Positions 35,617 to 44,683 are shown, numbered from the stretch's first letter. The stretch is 64,000 bases of DNA from Bradyrhizobium_A sp052115025 (GCF_052115025.1 NZ_JBFRFW010000003.1:248001-312000); one strand, 5' to 3'. The notes: generated by a model not told the origin, from the letters alone. A program made the numbers and translations.

Positions 35617-36990
35617 TCACAGCAGGGTGCCGCGCAGGATCAGCAATGCCACGCTGAAATAGATCATCAGCCCGGTGACGTCGACCAGGGTCGCCACGAA
35701 CGGCGCCGACGCGCTGGCCGGGTCGAACCCGGCGCGCTGCAGGGCAAACGGCAGCATCGAGCCGGCCACCGAGCCGAACGTCACCACGCCGATCAGCGCC
35801 GCGCCCACCGTCAGCGCCACCAGCACCCAGTGCTCGCCATAATCGTAGAAGCCGAGCTTCTGCCACAGCACGATGCGGATGATGCCGATCAGACCCAGCA
35901 TCGAGCCGAGGATGATGCCGGTCGGCAGCTCGCGGAATGCGACCCGCCACCAGTCGGACAGTTTCACGTCATGCAACGCCAGCGAACGGATCAGCAGCGA
36001 GGTCGCCTGCGAGCCTGAATTGCCGCCCGAACTCATGATCAGCGGGATGAACAGCGTCAGCACCAGCGCCTTTTCGAGCTCGCCCTCGAAGTGCTGCATG
36101 GCGCTGGCGGTGAGCATCTCGCTGACGAACAGCAGGCACAGCCACACCCCGCGCTTGCGGATCATGTCCATCAGGCCGATCTGCATGTAGGGCTCCTCGG
36201 TCGCCTCCATGCCGCCGAACTTCTGCACGTCTTCGGTGCTCTCCTCGATGATCGCGTCCATGATGTCATCGAAGGTGACGATGCCGCGGACATGGCCGGC
36301 CTTGTCCACCACCGGCACCGCGAGCAGGTCGTATTTGGTGATCAGCCGCGCCACGTCCTCGCGGTCGGCGAGCGGCGTGGTGGTGATCGGGGCGCGCTCC
36401 GCCGCCAGCACCAGGATGTTGGCGGTGGGCTCACCGGAGATCAGCCGGCGCAGGCTGACCGCGCCGACGAGGCGCCGGCTCAGCGGATCGAGCACATAGA
36501 TTGCGTAGACGGTCTCGCGGGTGCGCTCGACCTGGCGGATGTGCTGCAGCGTCTGCTCGACCGTCCAGTTCGCCGGCACGCTGACGAACTCCGTCGTCAT
36601 CATGCTGCCCGCGGTGTTTTGCGGATACTCCAGCAGGCCGGCGATCGCGGTGCGGGACGCCTCGTCGAGCTTCTGCATCAGCTCGGTGCGGACCGGATCC
36701 TCGAGCTGCTGCACGATGTCGGCGGCCATGTCGGCCGACATGCCGGCGATCAGCGGCACCGCGATCGGACGCGGCAGCGCCTCGACGATCTCGGCGCCGA
36801 ACAGCAGCTCGGGCTTGTCCAGGATGCCGACCGCCCGCTCGGTCGGCAGCAGCGCCAGCACCTCGGCGGCCTCGACCGCGGTCAGCTGGTTGAGCACCTC
36901 GACGTTGTCGGCGACATCCTCATGGGTCAGCCGGGCGGCGATCGACGCCGCATCGAAGACATCGTCGGAGATGGCGTGGGTATCCGTCAT
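35617..36990 (-). CDS. mgtE: Magnesium transporter MgtE
   Basis: The 457-residue protein has a cytoplasmic N domain (about residues 20-130), two CBS domains (about 135-255, from EFVSVPANWTVEQTLQ to VTFDDIMDAIIEE) and five C-terminal membrane helices. The pore signature SSGGNSGSQATSLLIRSLAL lies near residue 322. MgtE imports Mg2+ and is gated by cytoplasmic Mg2+ through the N and CBS domains. AAGGTG lies just before the ATG within a stem that could hide it, so translation may be controlled by its leader RNA. Confidence 0.95.
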   Translation of the reverse strand: MTDTHAISDDVFDAASIAARLTHEDVADNVEVLNQLTAVEAAEVLALLPTERAVGILDKPELLFGAEIVEALPRPIAVPLIAGMSADMAADIVQQLEDPVRTELMQKLDEASRTAIAGLLEYPQNTAGSMMTTEFVSVPANWTVEQTLQHIRQVERTRETVYAIYVLDPLSRRLVGAVSLRRLISGEPTANILVLAAERAPITTTPLADREDVARLITKYDLLAVPVVDKAGHVRGIVTFDDIMDAIIEESTEDVQKFGGMEATEEPYMQIGLMDMIRKRGVWLCLLFVSEMLTASAMQHFEGELEKALVLTLFIPLIMSSGGNSGSQATSLLIRSLALHDVKLSDWWRVAFRELPTGIILGSMLGLIGIIRIVLWQKLGFYDYGEHWVLVALTVGAALIGVVTFGSVAGSMLPFALQRAGFDPASASAPFVATLVDVTGLMIYFSVALLILRGTLL

Positions 36991-37034
36991 AGCTCACCTT
37001 GTCGAACCGCCGGCAGAGGCGGGGTCGGTGAGCT
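36991..37034 (-). promoter_or_regulatory. RBS-sequestering leader hairpin of mgtE
   Basis: On the minus strand AGCTCACC (37034-37027) is perfectly complementary to GGTGAGCT (36998-36991), which contains the ribosome-binding site right before the mgtE ATG. The 28-base loop holds a second hairpin (CCGCC/GGCGG, 37007-37011 and 37018-37022). Folding would block initiation. It matches no riboswitch class I can name. Confidence 0.5.
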
Positions 37035-37195
37035 CCCAGAAGCGCTCTCAGACCACCAGGGCCGCTACCGGCAATGTACGTGGACTGTCGCTTGGCATGG
37101 TTGAAGGGATCCAATGGTGCGGGACCGACTGCGATCAATCGCCGCATAGCGCTGACATGATCCTTCGAGGCGCAGGCGTCAAGCCAAAAAAGTCG

Positions 37196-37216
37196 GGGGA
37201 GGCATGGCCTCCCCCT
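37196..37216 (-). terminator. Rho-independent terminator of yebC
   Basis: GGGGGAGGC and GCCTCCCCC form a perfect 9-bp stem with a 3-base loop. On the minus strand GACTTTTTT follows, 32 bases after the yebC stop codon. Confidence 0.88.
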
Positions 37217-37247
37217 TTCATCCTCGACAGTGCAAACGCGTGCGCGA

Positions 37248-37994
37248 TCAACCGCCCATCTTGGCGACGAGTGCGTCGGAAATCTCGAAGTTGGCGTAGA
37301 CGTTCTGGACGTCGTCGTGCTCGTTCAGCGAGTCCATCAGCTTGAGCAGCTTCTCGCCGGTCTCGTCATCGACCGCCACGGTGTTCTGCGGCTTCCAGGT
37401 CAGCGCCGCCTTGCGCGGCTCGCCGAACTTGGCCTCCAGCGCCTTGGCGACCTGCTGGAACGAATCCGGCGCGGCATAGACCTCGTGGCCGCCCTCGCTG
37501 GACTGAACGTCGTCGGCACCGGCGTCGATCGCGGCCTCCAGCATGGCGTCGGCCGACGCCACGCCGGCGTTGAATTCGACGATGCCGACGCGGTCGAACA
37601 TGAACGACACCGCGCCGGTCTCGGCGAGGTTGCCGCCGGACTTGGTGAAGTAGGAGCGGATATCGGACGCGGCGCGGTTGCGGTTATCGGTCAGCGCCTC
37701 GACAATCACGGCGACGCCGCCGGGACCATAGCCCTCGTAGCGGATCTCGTCGTAGTTCTCGCCTTCGCCGCCGGAGGCCTTCTTGATGGCGCGCTCGATA
37801 TTGTCCTTGGGCATGTTCTCGGCACGCGCCGCGATCACCGCCGCCCGCAGGCGCGGGTTCATCGCCGGATCCGGGGTGCCGAGCTTGGCGGCGACGGTAA
37901 TTTCACGCGCCAGCTTGCCGAACAGCTTGGACTTCTGTGCGTCCTGCCGCCCCTTGCGGTGCATGATGTTCTTGAATTGGGAATGTCCGGCCAT
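37248..37994 (-). CDS. YebC/PmpR family (TACO1) protein
   Basis: The 248-residue protein begins with the signature MAGHSQFKNIMHRKGRQDAQK. It contains NMPKDNIERAIKKASG and YEGYGPGGVAVIVEALTDNRNR. YebC proteins were long annotated as transcriptional regulators; recent work links them to relief of ribosome stalling on proline stretches. Its own terminator follows, so it is probably a single-gene transcript. Confidence 0.95.
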   Translation of the reverse strand: MAGHSQFKNIMHRKGRQDAQKSKLFGKLAREITVAAKLGTPDPAMNPRLRAAVIAARAENMPKDNIERAIKKASGGEGENYDEIRYEGYGPGGVAVIVEALTDNRNRAASDIRSYFTKSGGNLAETGAVSFMFDRVGIVEFNAGVASADAMLEAAIDAGADDVQSSEGGHEVYAAPDSFQQVAKALEAKFGEPRKAALTWKPQNTVAVDDETGEKLLKLMDSLNEHDDVQNVYANFEISDALVAKMGG

Positions 37995-38287
37995 GCGGAA
38001 ATCTCTCTGACTGGGCGCTACGTCGTGTCCGCCGGCCTGCGCCGCGGGTCAGAGGTTCCCCGGATGCCCGAGGGGCGGATTCGGGGGCATCGGTCTGGCC
38101 CGGCGCACGGCGGATTCGGCCGCGGGTTATAGGCTCGGAACTACGGAAAATCAAAAAAACCTCGCGGTTTCGGGTATCGGGATAGGGAAATCCGGCGAAA
38201 GCAGGCAAATTCCGCTCCGGTTAACCCCTCGGTTACGGCCCGATGCAATGGTGTCCATTAACCATCATCCGTGGTCGGTGAACTCCC

Positions 38288-40051
38288 ATGGTTTTTGCTT
38301 TGTTCCGGAAGGCTGCCGCCGAGGCGCCTCCGATGAAGGCGGCCGTCGCGAGCGATACCGGGGCCTCGCCCCCCGATGCAGCCTCCCCGCCTCCCGAAGA
38401 CAACACCGCCGCGCAGATCCTCGAGCTGCTCGAGGTCGAGCTGCAGGCCATGATCCGCCAGCTCGAGCGCGCAGCCGCCTCGGTCGCGGGCGGGGCGCGC
38501 TCCACTGCCGACACCCTCGCCGACATCCGCCGCCGGACCGAGACGCTGACCGGCCGCGCCGGCGAGGCGCGCTCGACCGCCGCCACCTTTTCCGACGCCG
38601 CCGACAAGTTCACTGAATCAGCAGGCGGCATCGGTGCGCAGGTGCGCGACGCCGGCAAGCTCGCGGACGAAGCCGCCGCCGCGGCGCATGAGGCCAGTCT
38701 CAACGTCGATCGCCTGCGCGATTCGTCGGCTGCCATCGGCAACGTGGTCAACCTGATCGCCAGCATCGCCAAGCAGACCACGCTGCTGGCGCTCAACTCG
38801 ACCATCGAGGCGGCGCGGGCCGGCGACGCCGGGCGCGGCTTTGCCGTGGTCGCCTCGGAGGTCAAGGCGCTGGCGGTGCAGACCCAGGGCGCGACCGAAG
38901 AGATCCGGCAGAAGATCGACGCGCTGCAGCAGGACGCCACGACCTCGATCGCCGCGGTGCGCCGCATCTCCGAGGCGATCGCCGCGATTCGCCCGGTGTT
39001 CAGCCATGTCAACGGCGCCGTCGCCGAGCAGAGCGCGACCACCGGCGAGATGGCCCGCAACGCCGCGGCGACCACGAGCTTCATCGCCGCGGTCGGCGAC
39101 AGCGCCGGCGACATCGACGGCGCGACGCGCCAGGCCGAGATCCATGGCGGCGAGGTGGCGAAGGCCGGACAGAGCGTCACGGCGCTGGTGGACAAGCTGA
39201 AGGCGCGCTGCGCGGTGCTGCTGCAGCAGGGCGACACGACACGCACGCACAAGGACGAGCGGCTGCCCTGCCATCTGCCGATCGTCCTGCGGACGCGCAG
39301 CCGCGAGATCACGGGCAGCATCTACGAGGTATCGCGCCAGCAACTGCTGGTCGAGGGCGCGGGCCTTGCGCTGCTTCCGGTCGGCGAGACGCTGGCGGCG
39401 GTGAGCGACCAGCTCGGCGAATGCCGCCTGCGCATCGCCGGACACAGCGATCTCGGCACGCAGCTCGCGTTTGCGAGCCCGAACACGGCGCAGACGGAAC
39501 GGATCGAGGACCTGCTGTTCGCGATCCACGACGACAACACCGAATGCGTGGCGCGGGCGATGGACGCCGCCGGCAGGATCAGTGCGCTGTTCGAAGCCGC
39601 AATCGCCCGTGGCGAGATCAGCGCCGCCGATCTGTTCGACACCGATTACCAGCCGATCGCCGCCACCGCCCCGCAGCAGGTCCGCACCCGCTATCTCGCC
39701 TGGGCCGAAGGCGTGCTGCCGCAGATCCAGGAGGCGGTGCTGGCGAGCGCGCCTGGGATGACGTTCGCCGCCACGGTCGACCGCAACGGCTACCTGCCGG
39801 TGCACAACAAGATCTATGCCCAGCCACAGCGTCCCGGCGACGTCGCCTGGAACACCGCCAACTGCCGCAACCGGCGCATCTTCGACGATCCGACGGGCCT
39901 CGCCGCCGCGCGCAACACCCGCGCCTATCTGGTGCAGAGCTACGCCCGCGACATGGGCAACGGCGTGAAGATACGGATGCGCGAGATCGACGTGCCGATC
40001 CGTGTCGGCGGCCGGCACTGGGGCGGCTTCCGCACCGCCTACAAGCTCTGA
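38288..40051 (+). CDS. Soluble methyl-accepting chemotaxis-type protein
   Basis: The 587-residue protein lacks any membrane segment. After an Ala/Pro-rich N-terminus, residues about 45-315 form the coiled-coil signalling domain, with the hairpin tip TLLALNSTIEAARAGDAGRG followed by FAVVASEVKALAVQT. Residues about 322-410 resemble a degenerate PilZ domain. The C-terminal 90 residues contain DRNGYLPVHN and NRRIFDDPTGLAAARN, a pattern seen in Cache-like sensor modules. The sensor thus lies after the signalling domain, inverted from classical chemoreceptors. The signal is unknown; no che genes are nearby. Confidence 0.85.
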   Translation: MVFALFRKAAAEAPPMKAAVASDTGASPPDAASPPPEDNTAAQILELLEVELQAMIRQLERAAASVAGGARSTADTLADIRRRTETLTGRAGEARSTAATFSDAADKFTESAGGIGAQVRDAGKLADEAAAAAHEASLNVDRLRDSSAAIGNVVNLIASIAKQTTLLALNSTIEAARAGDAGRGFAVVASEVKALAVQTQGATEEIRQKIDALQQDATTSIAAVRRISEAIAAIRPVFSHVNGAVAEQSATTGEMARNAAATTSFIAAVGDSAGDIDGATRQAEIHGGEVAKAGQSVTALVDKLKARCAVLLQQGDTTRTHKDERLPCHLPIVLRTRSREITGSIYEVSRQQLLVEGAGLALLPVGETLAAVSDQLGECRLRIAGHSDLGTQLAFASPNTAQTERIEDLLFAIHDDNTECVARAMDAAGRISALFEAAIARGEISAADLFDTDYQPIAATAPQQVRTRYLAWAEGVLPQIQEAVLASAPGMTFAATVDRNGYLPVHNKIYAQPQRPGDVAWNTANCRNRRIFDDPTGLAAARNTRAYLVQSYARDMGNGVKIRMREIDVPIRVGGRHWGGFRTAYKL

Positions 40052-40127
40052 TCGCGCGCGGCCACGGTCACGCGCACCTGCCCCGGAAATTCCGGATGGG
40101 TGGCGTCAGGAAGGATGCTCGCGATGT

Positions 40128-40949
40128 TCAGGTCCAGAACGATGGCGCGGTCTGCTCGAGCCGGCCGCCGAGCCGCACCGGCGCGATCCGCGTCGCAAGG
40201 CCGGTCTTGTCGTCGGTCTCGATGGCGACGCCGCTGAGCGTTGCCGGGCCGAACGCCGGCTCGAACCGCGCCGATGGGATGCCGCTGAGGAAGCGCTGCA
40301 GCGGCTCCTCCTTCTGCATGCCGATGACGGAGTCATAGTCGCCGGTCATGCCGGCGTCGGTCATGTAGGCGGTGCCGCCGCTGAGGATCTGATGGTCGGC
40401 AGTCGGGATGTGGGTGTGGGTGCCGACGACGAGGCTGACGCGGCCGTCGCAGAAGTGGCCCATCGCCTGCTTCTCGCTCGACGCCTCGCCATGGAAATCG
40501 ACGATGATGGCGTCCGCCGCCTCGTGCAACGGACAGGCCTCGAGCTCGCGGTCGATGGCGCGGAACGGGTCGTTCAGCGGCTCCATGAAGATGCGGCCCA
40601 TGGCGTTGATCACCAGCGCGCGCGCGCCGTTCTTGGCCTCGACCAGCGCAGCGCCGCGCCCGGGCGTGCGCTTCGGAAAATTCAGCGGCCGGATCAGCCG
40701 CGGCGCGCGCTCGATGAAGACCAGCGCCTCCTTCTGATTCCAGGCATGGTTGCCGAGCGTCACCGCATCGGCACCGGCATCGATGAAATCCTGATAGATC
40801 GCCTCGGTGATGCCGAAGCCGCCAGCGGCGTTCTCGCCGTTGACGACGACGAGGTCGAGCTTCCAGTCGCGGATCAGGCCTGGCAGACGGTCGGTAATCG
40901 CAGTGCGGCCGGTCTTGCCGACCACGTCGCCGATGAAAAGGATCCGCAA
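40128..40949 (-). CDS. YmdB-like metallophosphoesterase (TIGR00282 type)
   Basis: The 273-residue phosphodiesterase begins LRILFIGDVVGKTGR and has the metal-binding motifs VVNGENAAGG, VTLGNHAWNQKE, VDFHGEASSEKQA and VGTHTHIPTAD. Homologues hydrolyse 2',3'-cyclic nucleotides or cAMP and influence RNA turnover. I choose TTG 40949 because the motif begins there, GGAGA lies about 9 bases before it, and the stop codon of the preceding gene ends one base upstream, giving tight translational coupling. Confidence 0.88.
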   Translation of the reverse strand: MRILFIGDVVGKTGRTAITDRLPGLIRDWKLDLVVVNGENAAGGFGITEAIYQDFIDAGADAVTLGNHAWNQKEALVFIERAPRLIRPLNFPKRTPGRGAALVEAKNGARALVINAMGRIFMEPLNDPFRAIDRELEACPLHEAADAIIVDFHGEASSEKQAMGHFCDGRVSLVVGTHTHIPTADHQILSGGTAYMTDAGMTGDYDSVIGMQKEEPLQRFLSGIPSARFEPAFGPATLSGVAIETDDKTGLATRIAPVRLGGRLEQTAPSFWT

Positions 40950-40950
40950 C

Positions 40951-41550
40951 TCAGTGTCTCCGCGTCTCGATGGTCTCGTGTTCGGTGGCAATATAGTCGA
41001 GCGGGACATCGTGCGGCAATGCAGGAACGTGCTCCACCTGCTGTGCGGCGAACGCCAGCCCGATCGTCACCGGCGCCCCGCCCTGCCCACGCAGGCGCGC
41101 GAGCGTGCGGTCGTAATGCCCAGCGCCATAGCCGATGCGATGACCGGCGCGGTCGAACGCGGCGAGCGGCACCAGCACGATATGCGGGTCGGACAGCGGC
41201 GCATCCGCGGCCGGCTCGAGGATGCCGAGACCGCCACGCACCAGCGTATCGCCCGGCTGCCACCGCCGGAACAGCAGCGGCGCATCGCGCGTGACCACGA
41301 CCGGCAGCACCAGCCGCGCACCGCGCGCGGCCAGCGCCCGCATCAGCGGCTGCGGATCGAACTCGCTGCGGATCGGCATATAGCCGGCCACCACCTGCCC
41401 CGGCGCCACGTTGAACGGCAGGGGCCGCACGGCGAGCGCCTGGGCGGCGGCCACGCGCAGCGTGGACGGCAGCGCGTCGCGGCGCGCCAGCACGACCTGC
41501 CGCAGCTCGACCTTGGCATGATCCGCGCTGTCCATCTCCGCACTGTCCAT
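40951..41550 (-). CDS. 5-formyltetrahydrofolate cyclo-ligase
   Basis: The 199-residue protein has the family core: ELRQVVLARRDALP, VAGYMPIRSEFDPQPLM, LVLPVV, and the ATP/folate-binding segment VPLAAFDRAGHRIGYGAGHYDRTL. It converts 5-formyl-THF to 5,10-methenyl-THF. ATG 41550 gives the normal length; upstream the frame only crosses repeats and the RNA gene. The gene follows a probable 6S RNA gene, the same arrangement as ssrS-ygfA in E. coli, and is coupled to the ymdB-like gene. Confidence 0.93.
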   Translation of the reverse strand: MDSAEMDSADHAKVELRQVVLARRDALPSTLRVAAAQALAVRPLPFNVAPGQVVAGYMPIRSEFDPQPLMRALAARGARLVLPVVVTRDAPLLFRRWQPGDTLVRGGLGILEPAADAPLSDPHIVLVPLAAFDRAGHRIGYGAGHYDRTLARLRGQGGAPVTIGLAFAAQQVEHVPALPHDVPLDYIATEHETIETRRH

Positions 41551-41613
41551 GAATCGCTCGCCCTCACAGCCGCCCGGCGCGACGCCGGCCGGCATTACGC
41601 CGGCCGTGCGAAC

Positions 41614-41660
41614 CGCCGGTGCAAGCCCGCCGGTGCAAGCCCGCCGGTGCAAGCCCGCCG
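41614..41660. repeat. 14-bp tandem repeat, 3.4 copies
   Basis: CGCCGGTGCAAGCC is repeated exactly at 41614-41627, 41628-41641 and 41642-41655, with a partial copy to 41660. It lies between the probable 6S RNA 3' end and the ygfA-like start, so it would be in the leader of a read-through transcript. Copy number may vary between strains. Confidence 0.85.
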
Positions 41661-41664
41661 TGGA

Positions 41665-41805
41665 GGAAAGAGAAAGTGCGAAGCCACGGTAACCGTTGAA
41701 GCGCTCGATCCCGGAGTTCCCTACGAAAGTAGGTGGGCGCCATATGCCCGGGCCCACGGGCCCGGCCAGGGACAGCTCCCGGAAGGATCGATAAGGCCCC
41801 GGGGA
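41665..41805 (-). ncRNA. ssrS: Probable 6S RNA (SsrS)
   Basis: A GC-rich, self-complementary stretch lies directly upstream of 5-formyltetrahydrofolate cyclo-ligase, as ssrS does in many Proteobacteria. On the minus strand GGGGCC (41800-41795) can pair with GGCTTC (41685-41680) using wobble pairs, and TCGATCC with GGATCGA further in. Internal hairpins include CCTAC-TTTC-GTAGG and a GGGCCC stem. A -10-like CATAAT lies just upstream of the inferred 5' end, and a pyrimidine tract CTTTCTCTTTCC near the 3' end. 6S RNA binds housekeeping RNA polymerase in stationary phase. The ends are approximate. Identification rests on structure and gene order, not on a covariance search. Confidence 0.6.
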
Positions 41806-41860
41806 TATTATGGCTCCTGACGAGAGACGCAGCCTCGCAGAACCAATGTAGCGACGATTG

Positions 41861-42478
41861 CGCGCCGTCGCCACCCATCCGCATGAACTTTCCGAGATTC
41901 GCGCAACAATTTGCAGGAGACGGCAATGCCGCGGCCCAAACGGCCCCCGACGGCAAGCCATTCGGGCAATATCCCGCGCGACATCCCTCTCAAGCAGGCC
42001 TGTCGGCGTGCCCCACGATCAGGGCTGGCCGACATCCGATCGGCCCCGTCCGGATTGACCGGCATCGACGGGCTGCGGCCGCTTCAGTCCTCACACGATC
42101 ATCGACGCGCTGGACCGACAACGAGGTCGTCGACGCGCCGAAGACACTGCGATCACCGGGCGCTCGCGCGCCTTGCCGCGGCCGGGACGCGAGACATCGG
42201 CTGGCGTCGTGACCACACTCAATTTTGAACATTGTTTGCCCAACTAGACATTGCCGACTTTTCAGCGATCCACTAGTGTCTCTCTCGCAGAGTGAAACGT
42301 CGATCGTTTTGAAGCGATGGTGATCTGCGTCTGTCGGATTATTTGACCTCCCTTTTTCTCTCGATTCTTTTCCACCAAACCCTTTTGCACAAAAATGATA
42401 AGAGCGCGGTGTGATATGCACGCGGCATCATCCGTTTATTTCCAGTATTTGAATCCTGAATATCTGGCTGCTCGAACG
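41861..42478. other. Long non-coding spacer, AT-rich on the right
   Basis: No convincing gene is visible. The left part is GC-rich with only short overlapping frames that have no recognisable content. From about 42215 the composition turns distinctly AT-rich with pyrimidine tracts, unlike the flanks. It contains the small palindromes CACTAGTG (42271-42278) and CTCT-CGC-AGAG (42282-42292). It probably holds the promoter for the following cassette and may mark the left edge of an insertion. Confidence 0.6.
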
Positions 42479-44560
42479 ATGGCATCGTGGCCTGCTGCGG
42501 CGCGCGGCCTCGCCGTATTGCTGCTGCTGTTGTTGTCGCAGGCGGCTGCGCTGGCGGACGACGAGCCGACCTTTGCGCTGCGGGTCAAGGCGCAGTGCCC
42601 CGGTTGCGACGTCCAGCGCGCAAACTTCGCATCGACACCCTGGGTCAACATGAATTTCGCGGGGCAGAATCTGTCCGGCGCGGATTTCAGCAATGCGACC
42701 CTGAGCGGCGTGAGTTTTGCCGGCGCCAACCTGTCCGGCGCGAATTTTTCCGGCGCGACCATCAACGACAGCGGCGGCGTGGCGACCGTCTTCACCGGCG
42801 CCAACCTGACCAATACCAACTTCACCGGCGCGGTAATGTCGGCCGCGGACATCCAGTACGCGACCCTGAGCTGCACCAACTTCACCAACGCCAACATGTC
42901 GGGGGTGATCGCCGGGGCTGCATTGCCGGGCCTCAACAGCGGTTGCGCGCCGGTGTTCACTGGCGCCACGGTGGACTGCAATATCGCCGCGTTCTCCGGC
43001 CAGTTGCAGCTGAGCGGAGCCACGATACCCTCGGGGTGCAGTCAGTCGACGCCGCAGGCCGCGCAGGATAATGTGGCCGGCAGTCCGGCCTGGTCGTGCG
43101 CCGGCACAACGCCCAGCGGATTCGACAACTGGACCTATGTCGCCGCCTCGGGCGGCAGTGACAGCAACGCCTGCACATCTGCGGCGCCCTGCGCCAGCAT
43201 TGCCGCGGCCCTCGCGGCCTGTCCGTCCACCGGTTCGTGTGGAGCCCTCGTCTACTACGGTTCTTTCTCAGTCGCGCAGCCGATCGCGCTCGGCCCGAAC
43301 CGCGGCATCTACGGCGCCTGCCTGAACGCGCCCGCCTCGCCGGACGCTTCGCAATATTATTCGGTCATCACCATGACCTCCGCCGGGGCGCCGGTCGTGT
43401 CCGCGTCCGCCGCGAAACAATCGGCCCTGTCCTTCCTGCACCTCGCGGCCAGCGGCGCCACCGGCAATTCCGGGGTCAGCGTCGGCCTGCAGGCGACGGG
43501 CGGATCGAGCGTGACGTTGACCAGCGTCTCCATCCTGGCGGGCAAGGGCAACGACGGCGTGTCCGGTGCGAGCGCGACCACGGTCGGGGCGAACGGCGCC
43601 GCCGCGAGCGGTCAGAACGGCGGCACGAGCACCTGCGGCGCGCAGGGCGGACAGGGCGGCAACGGTCAGAACGGCACGGCCGAACTGAATCCGTCCGGCC
43701 TCAAGATCTATCCGACATGCAGCCCGAGCTGTACGGGCACTTGCAGCGGCAACAACGGCGCTCCTGGCGGCGCCGGGGCGTCGGGCAATTACTCCAACGG
43801 CGGGCCGGTCGGCAACGTCGTCTGCGGCACCAACATCACCTACAACTGCGACAATGGCACGGGACATCCGGGGCAGAGCGGCGCCAACGGCCCCTCTGGT
43901 CCCGGCGGCGTCGCCAGCCAGAATGTCACCGGCAACTATACGTCCAGCGGATGGCAGCCGAGCGTCGGCGGCGGCGGTCAGGCGGGCGGCAACGGTGGCG
44001 CGGGCGGTGGTGGCGGCGGCGGCGGCATGTGCGCGGCCAACAGCTCCCCGTTCAAGGAGAACGTTCACTCCGGTCAGATCGGTGGTGGCGGCGGCGCGGG
44101 CGGTTGTGGCGGGCCGGCCGGCGCCGGCGGCACCCAGGGCGGCGCGTCGATGGCCGCTGTGCTGGACGCCTCGACGCTCACGGTCACCAATGTCTCCATC
44201 ACCGGCGGGACAGGCGGACGCGGCGGCAATGGCGGCAGCTCACAAATCGGCGGTCAAGGCGCTGCCGCAGCCGGCGGCGGCGTCAAGGGCGGCGGATACA
44301 GCCAGGGCGGGCCCGGCGGCGCCGGCGCGCCTGGCGGCAGCGGTGGAGGCGGCGCCGGAGGCAATGGCGGCCCTGCGTTCGGCATCGTCCTGGTGAACGG
44401 CGCTGCCGTCACAGGAACGCCGTTCTACTACACCGGCTACAGCGGTGACGTCGGCCTGCCGGGAAGCGCCCCGAACACCGCGAACAACAACCTTCCGGCG
44501 CTCAGCGGCGCACAGGGCACCCCCGGCCGCGTCGCGAATACGGCCACGTTCCAGTACTAG
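42479..44560 (+). CDS. Exported pentapeptide-repeat / beta-helix / glycine-rich protein
   Basis: This is a 693-residue protein of unknown function. I prefer ATG 42479 because it gives a textbook signal peptide (residues 1-22, LAVLLLLLLSQAAALA); ATGs at 42395 and 42416 are in frame, and none has a good ribosome-binding site. Residues about 45-184 are pentapeptide repeats of the A(N/D)LSG type. Residues about 217-360 look like a parallel beta-helix, opening with YVAASGGSDSNAC. Residues about 370-634 are extremely Gly-rich (GGAGAPGG-type runs). Scattered Cys pairs (CPGC, CSPSCTGTC) suggest disulfides. It is probably a surface or periplasmic rod. The next gene starts 123 bases downstream. Confidence 0.8.
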   Translation: MASWPAAARGLAVLLLLLLSQAAALADDEPTFALRVKAQCPGCDVQRANFASTPWVNMNFAGQNLSGADFSNATLSGVSFAGANLSGANFSGATINDSGGVATVFTGANLTNTNFTGAVMSAADIQYATLSCTNFTNANMSGVIAGAALPGLNSGCAPVFTGATVDCNIAAFSGQLQLSGATIPSGCSQSTPQAAQDNVAGSPAWSCAGTTPSGFDNWTYVAASGGSDSNACTSAAPCASIAAALAACPSTGSCGALVYYGSFSVAQPIALGPNRGIYGACLNAPASPDASQYYSVITMTSAGAPVVSASAAKQSALSFLHLAASGATGNSGVSVGLQATGGSSVTLTSVSILAGKGNDGVSGASATTVGANGAAASGQNGGTSTCGAQGGQGGNGQNGTAELNPSGLKIYPTCSPSCTGTCSGNNGAPGGAGASGNYSNGGPVGNVVCGTNITYNCDNGTGHPGQSGANGPSGPGGVASQNVTGNYTSSGWQPSVGGGGQAGGNGGAGGGGGGGGMCAANSSPFKENVHSGQIGGGGGAGGCGGPAGAGGTQGGASMAAVLDASTLTVTNVSITGGTGGRGGNGGSSQIGGQGAAAAGGGVKGGGYSQGGPGGAGAPGGSGGGGAGGNGGPAFGIVLVNGAAVTGTPFYYTGYSGDVGLPGSAPNTANNNLPALSGAQGTPGRVANTATFQY

Positions 44561-44683
44561 CCGCCGGTCCGAAGCTCTCGCATCACGCCGCAAACGCCCA
44601 TCGCGACGTCGGGATGCAGGACATCGGAAACGGCCGCGCCCGAAACAAACGACCAGTCTTCAGTTGTCTCGAGAGGGAACGCC

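Noticed and set aside
41911..42228. Small open frame between the 6S RNA and the cassette
   Set aside because: It is basic, low-complexity and lacks a family, a ribosome-binding site that decides it, or supporting context. Kept as non-coding spacer.
42343..42371. TTGACC as a -35 box for the cassette promoter
   Set aside because: No acceptable -10 sequence at 16-18 bases; left as an undefined promoter region.
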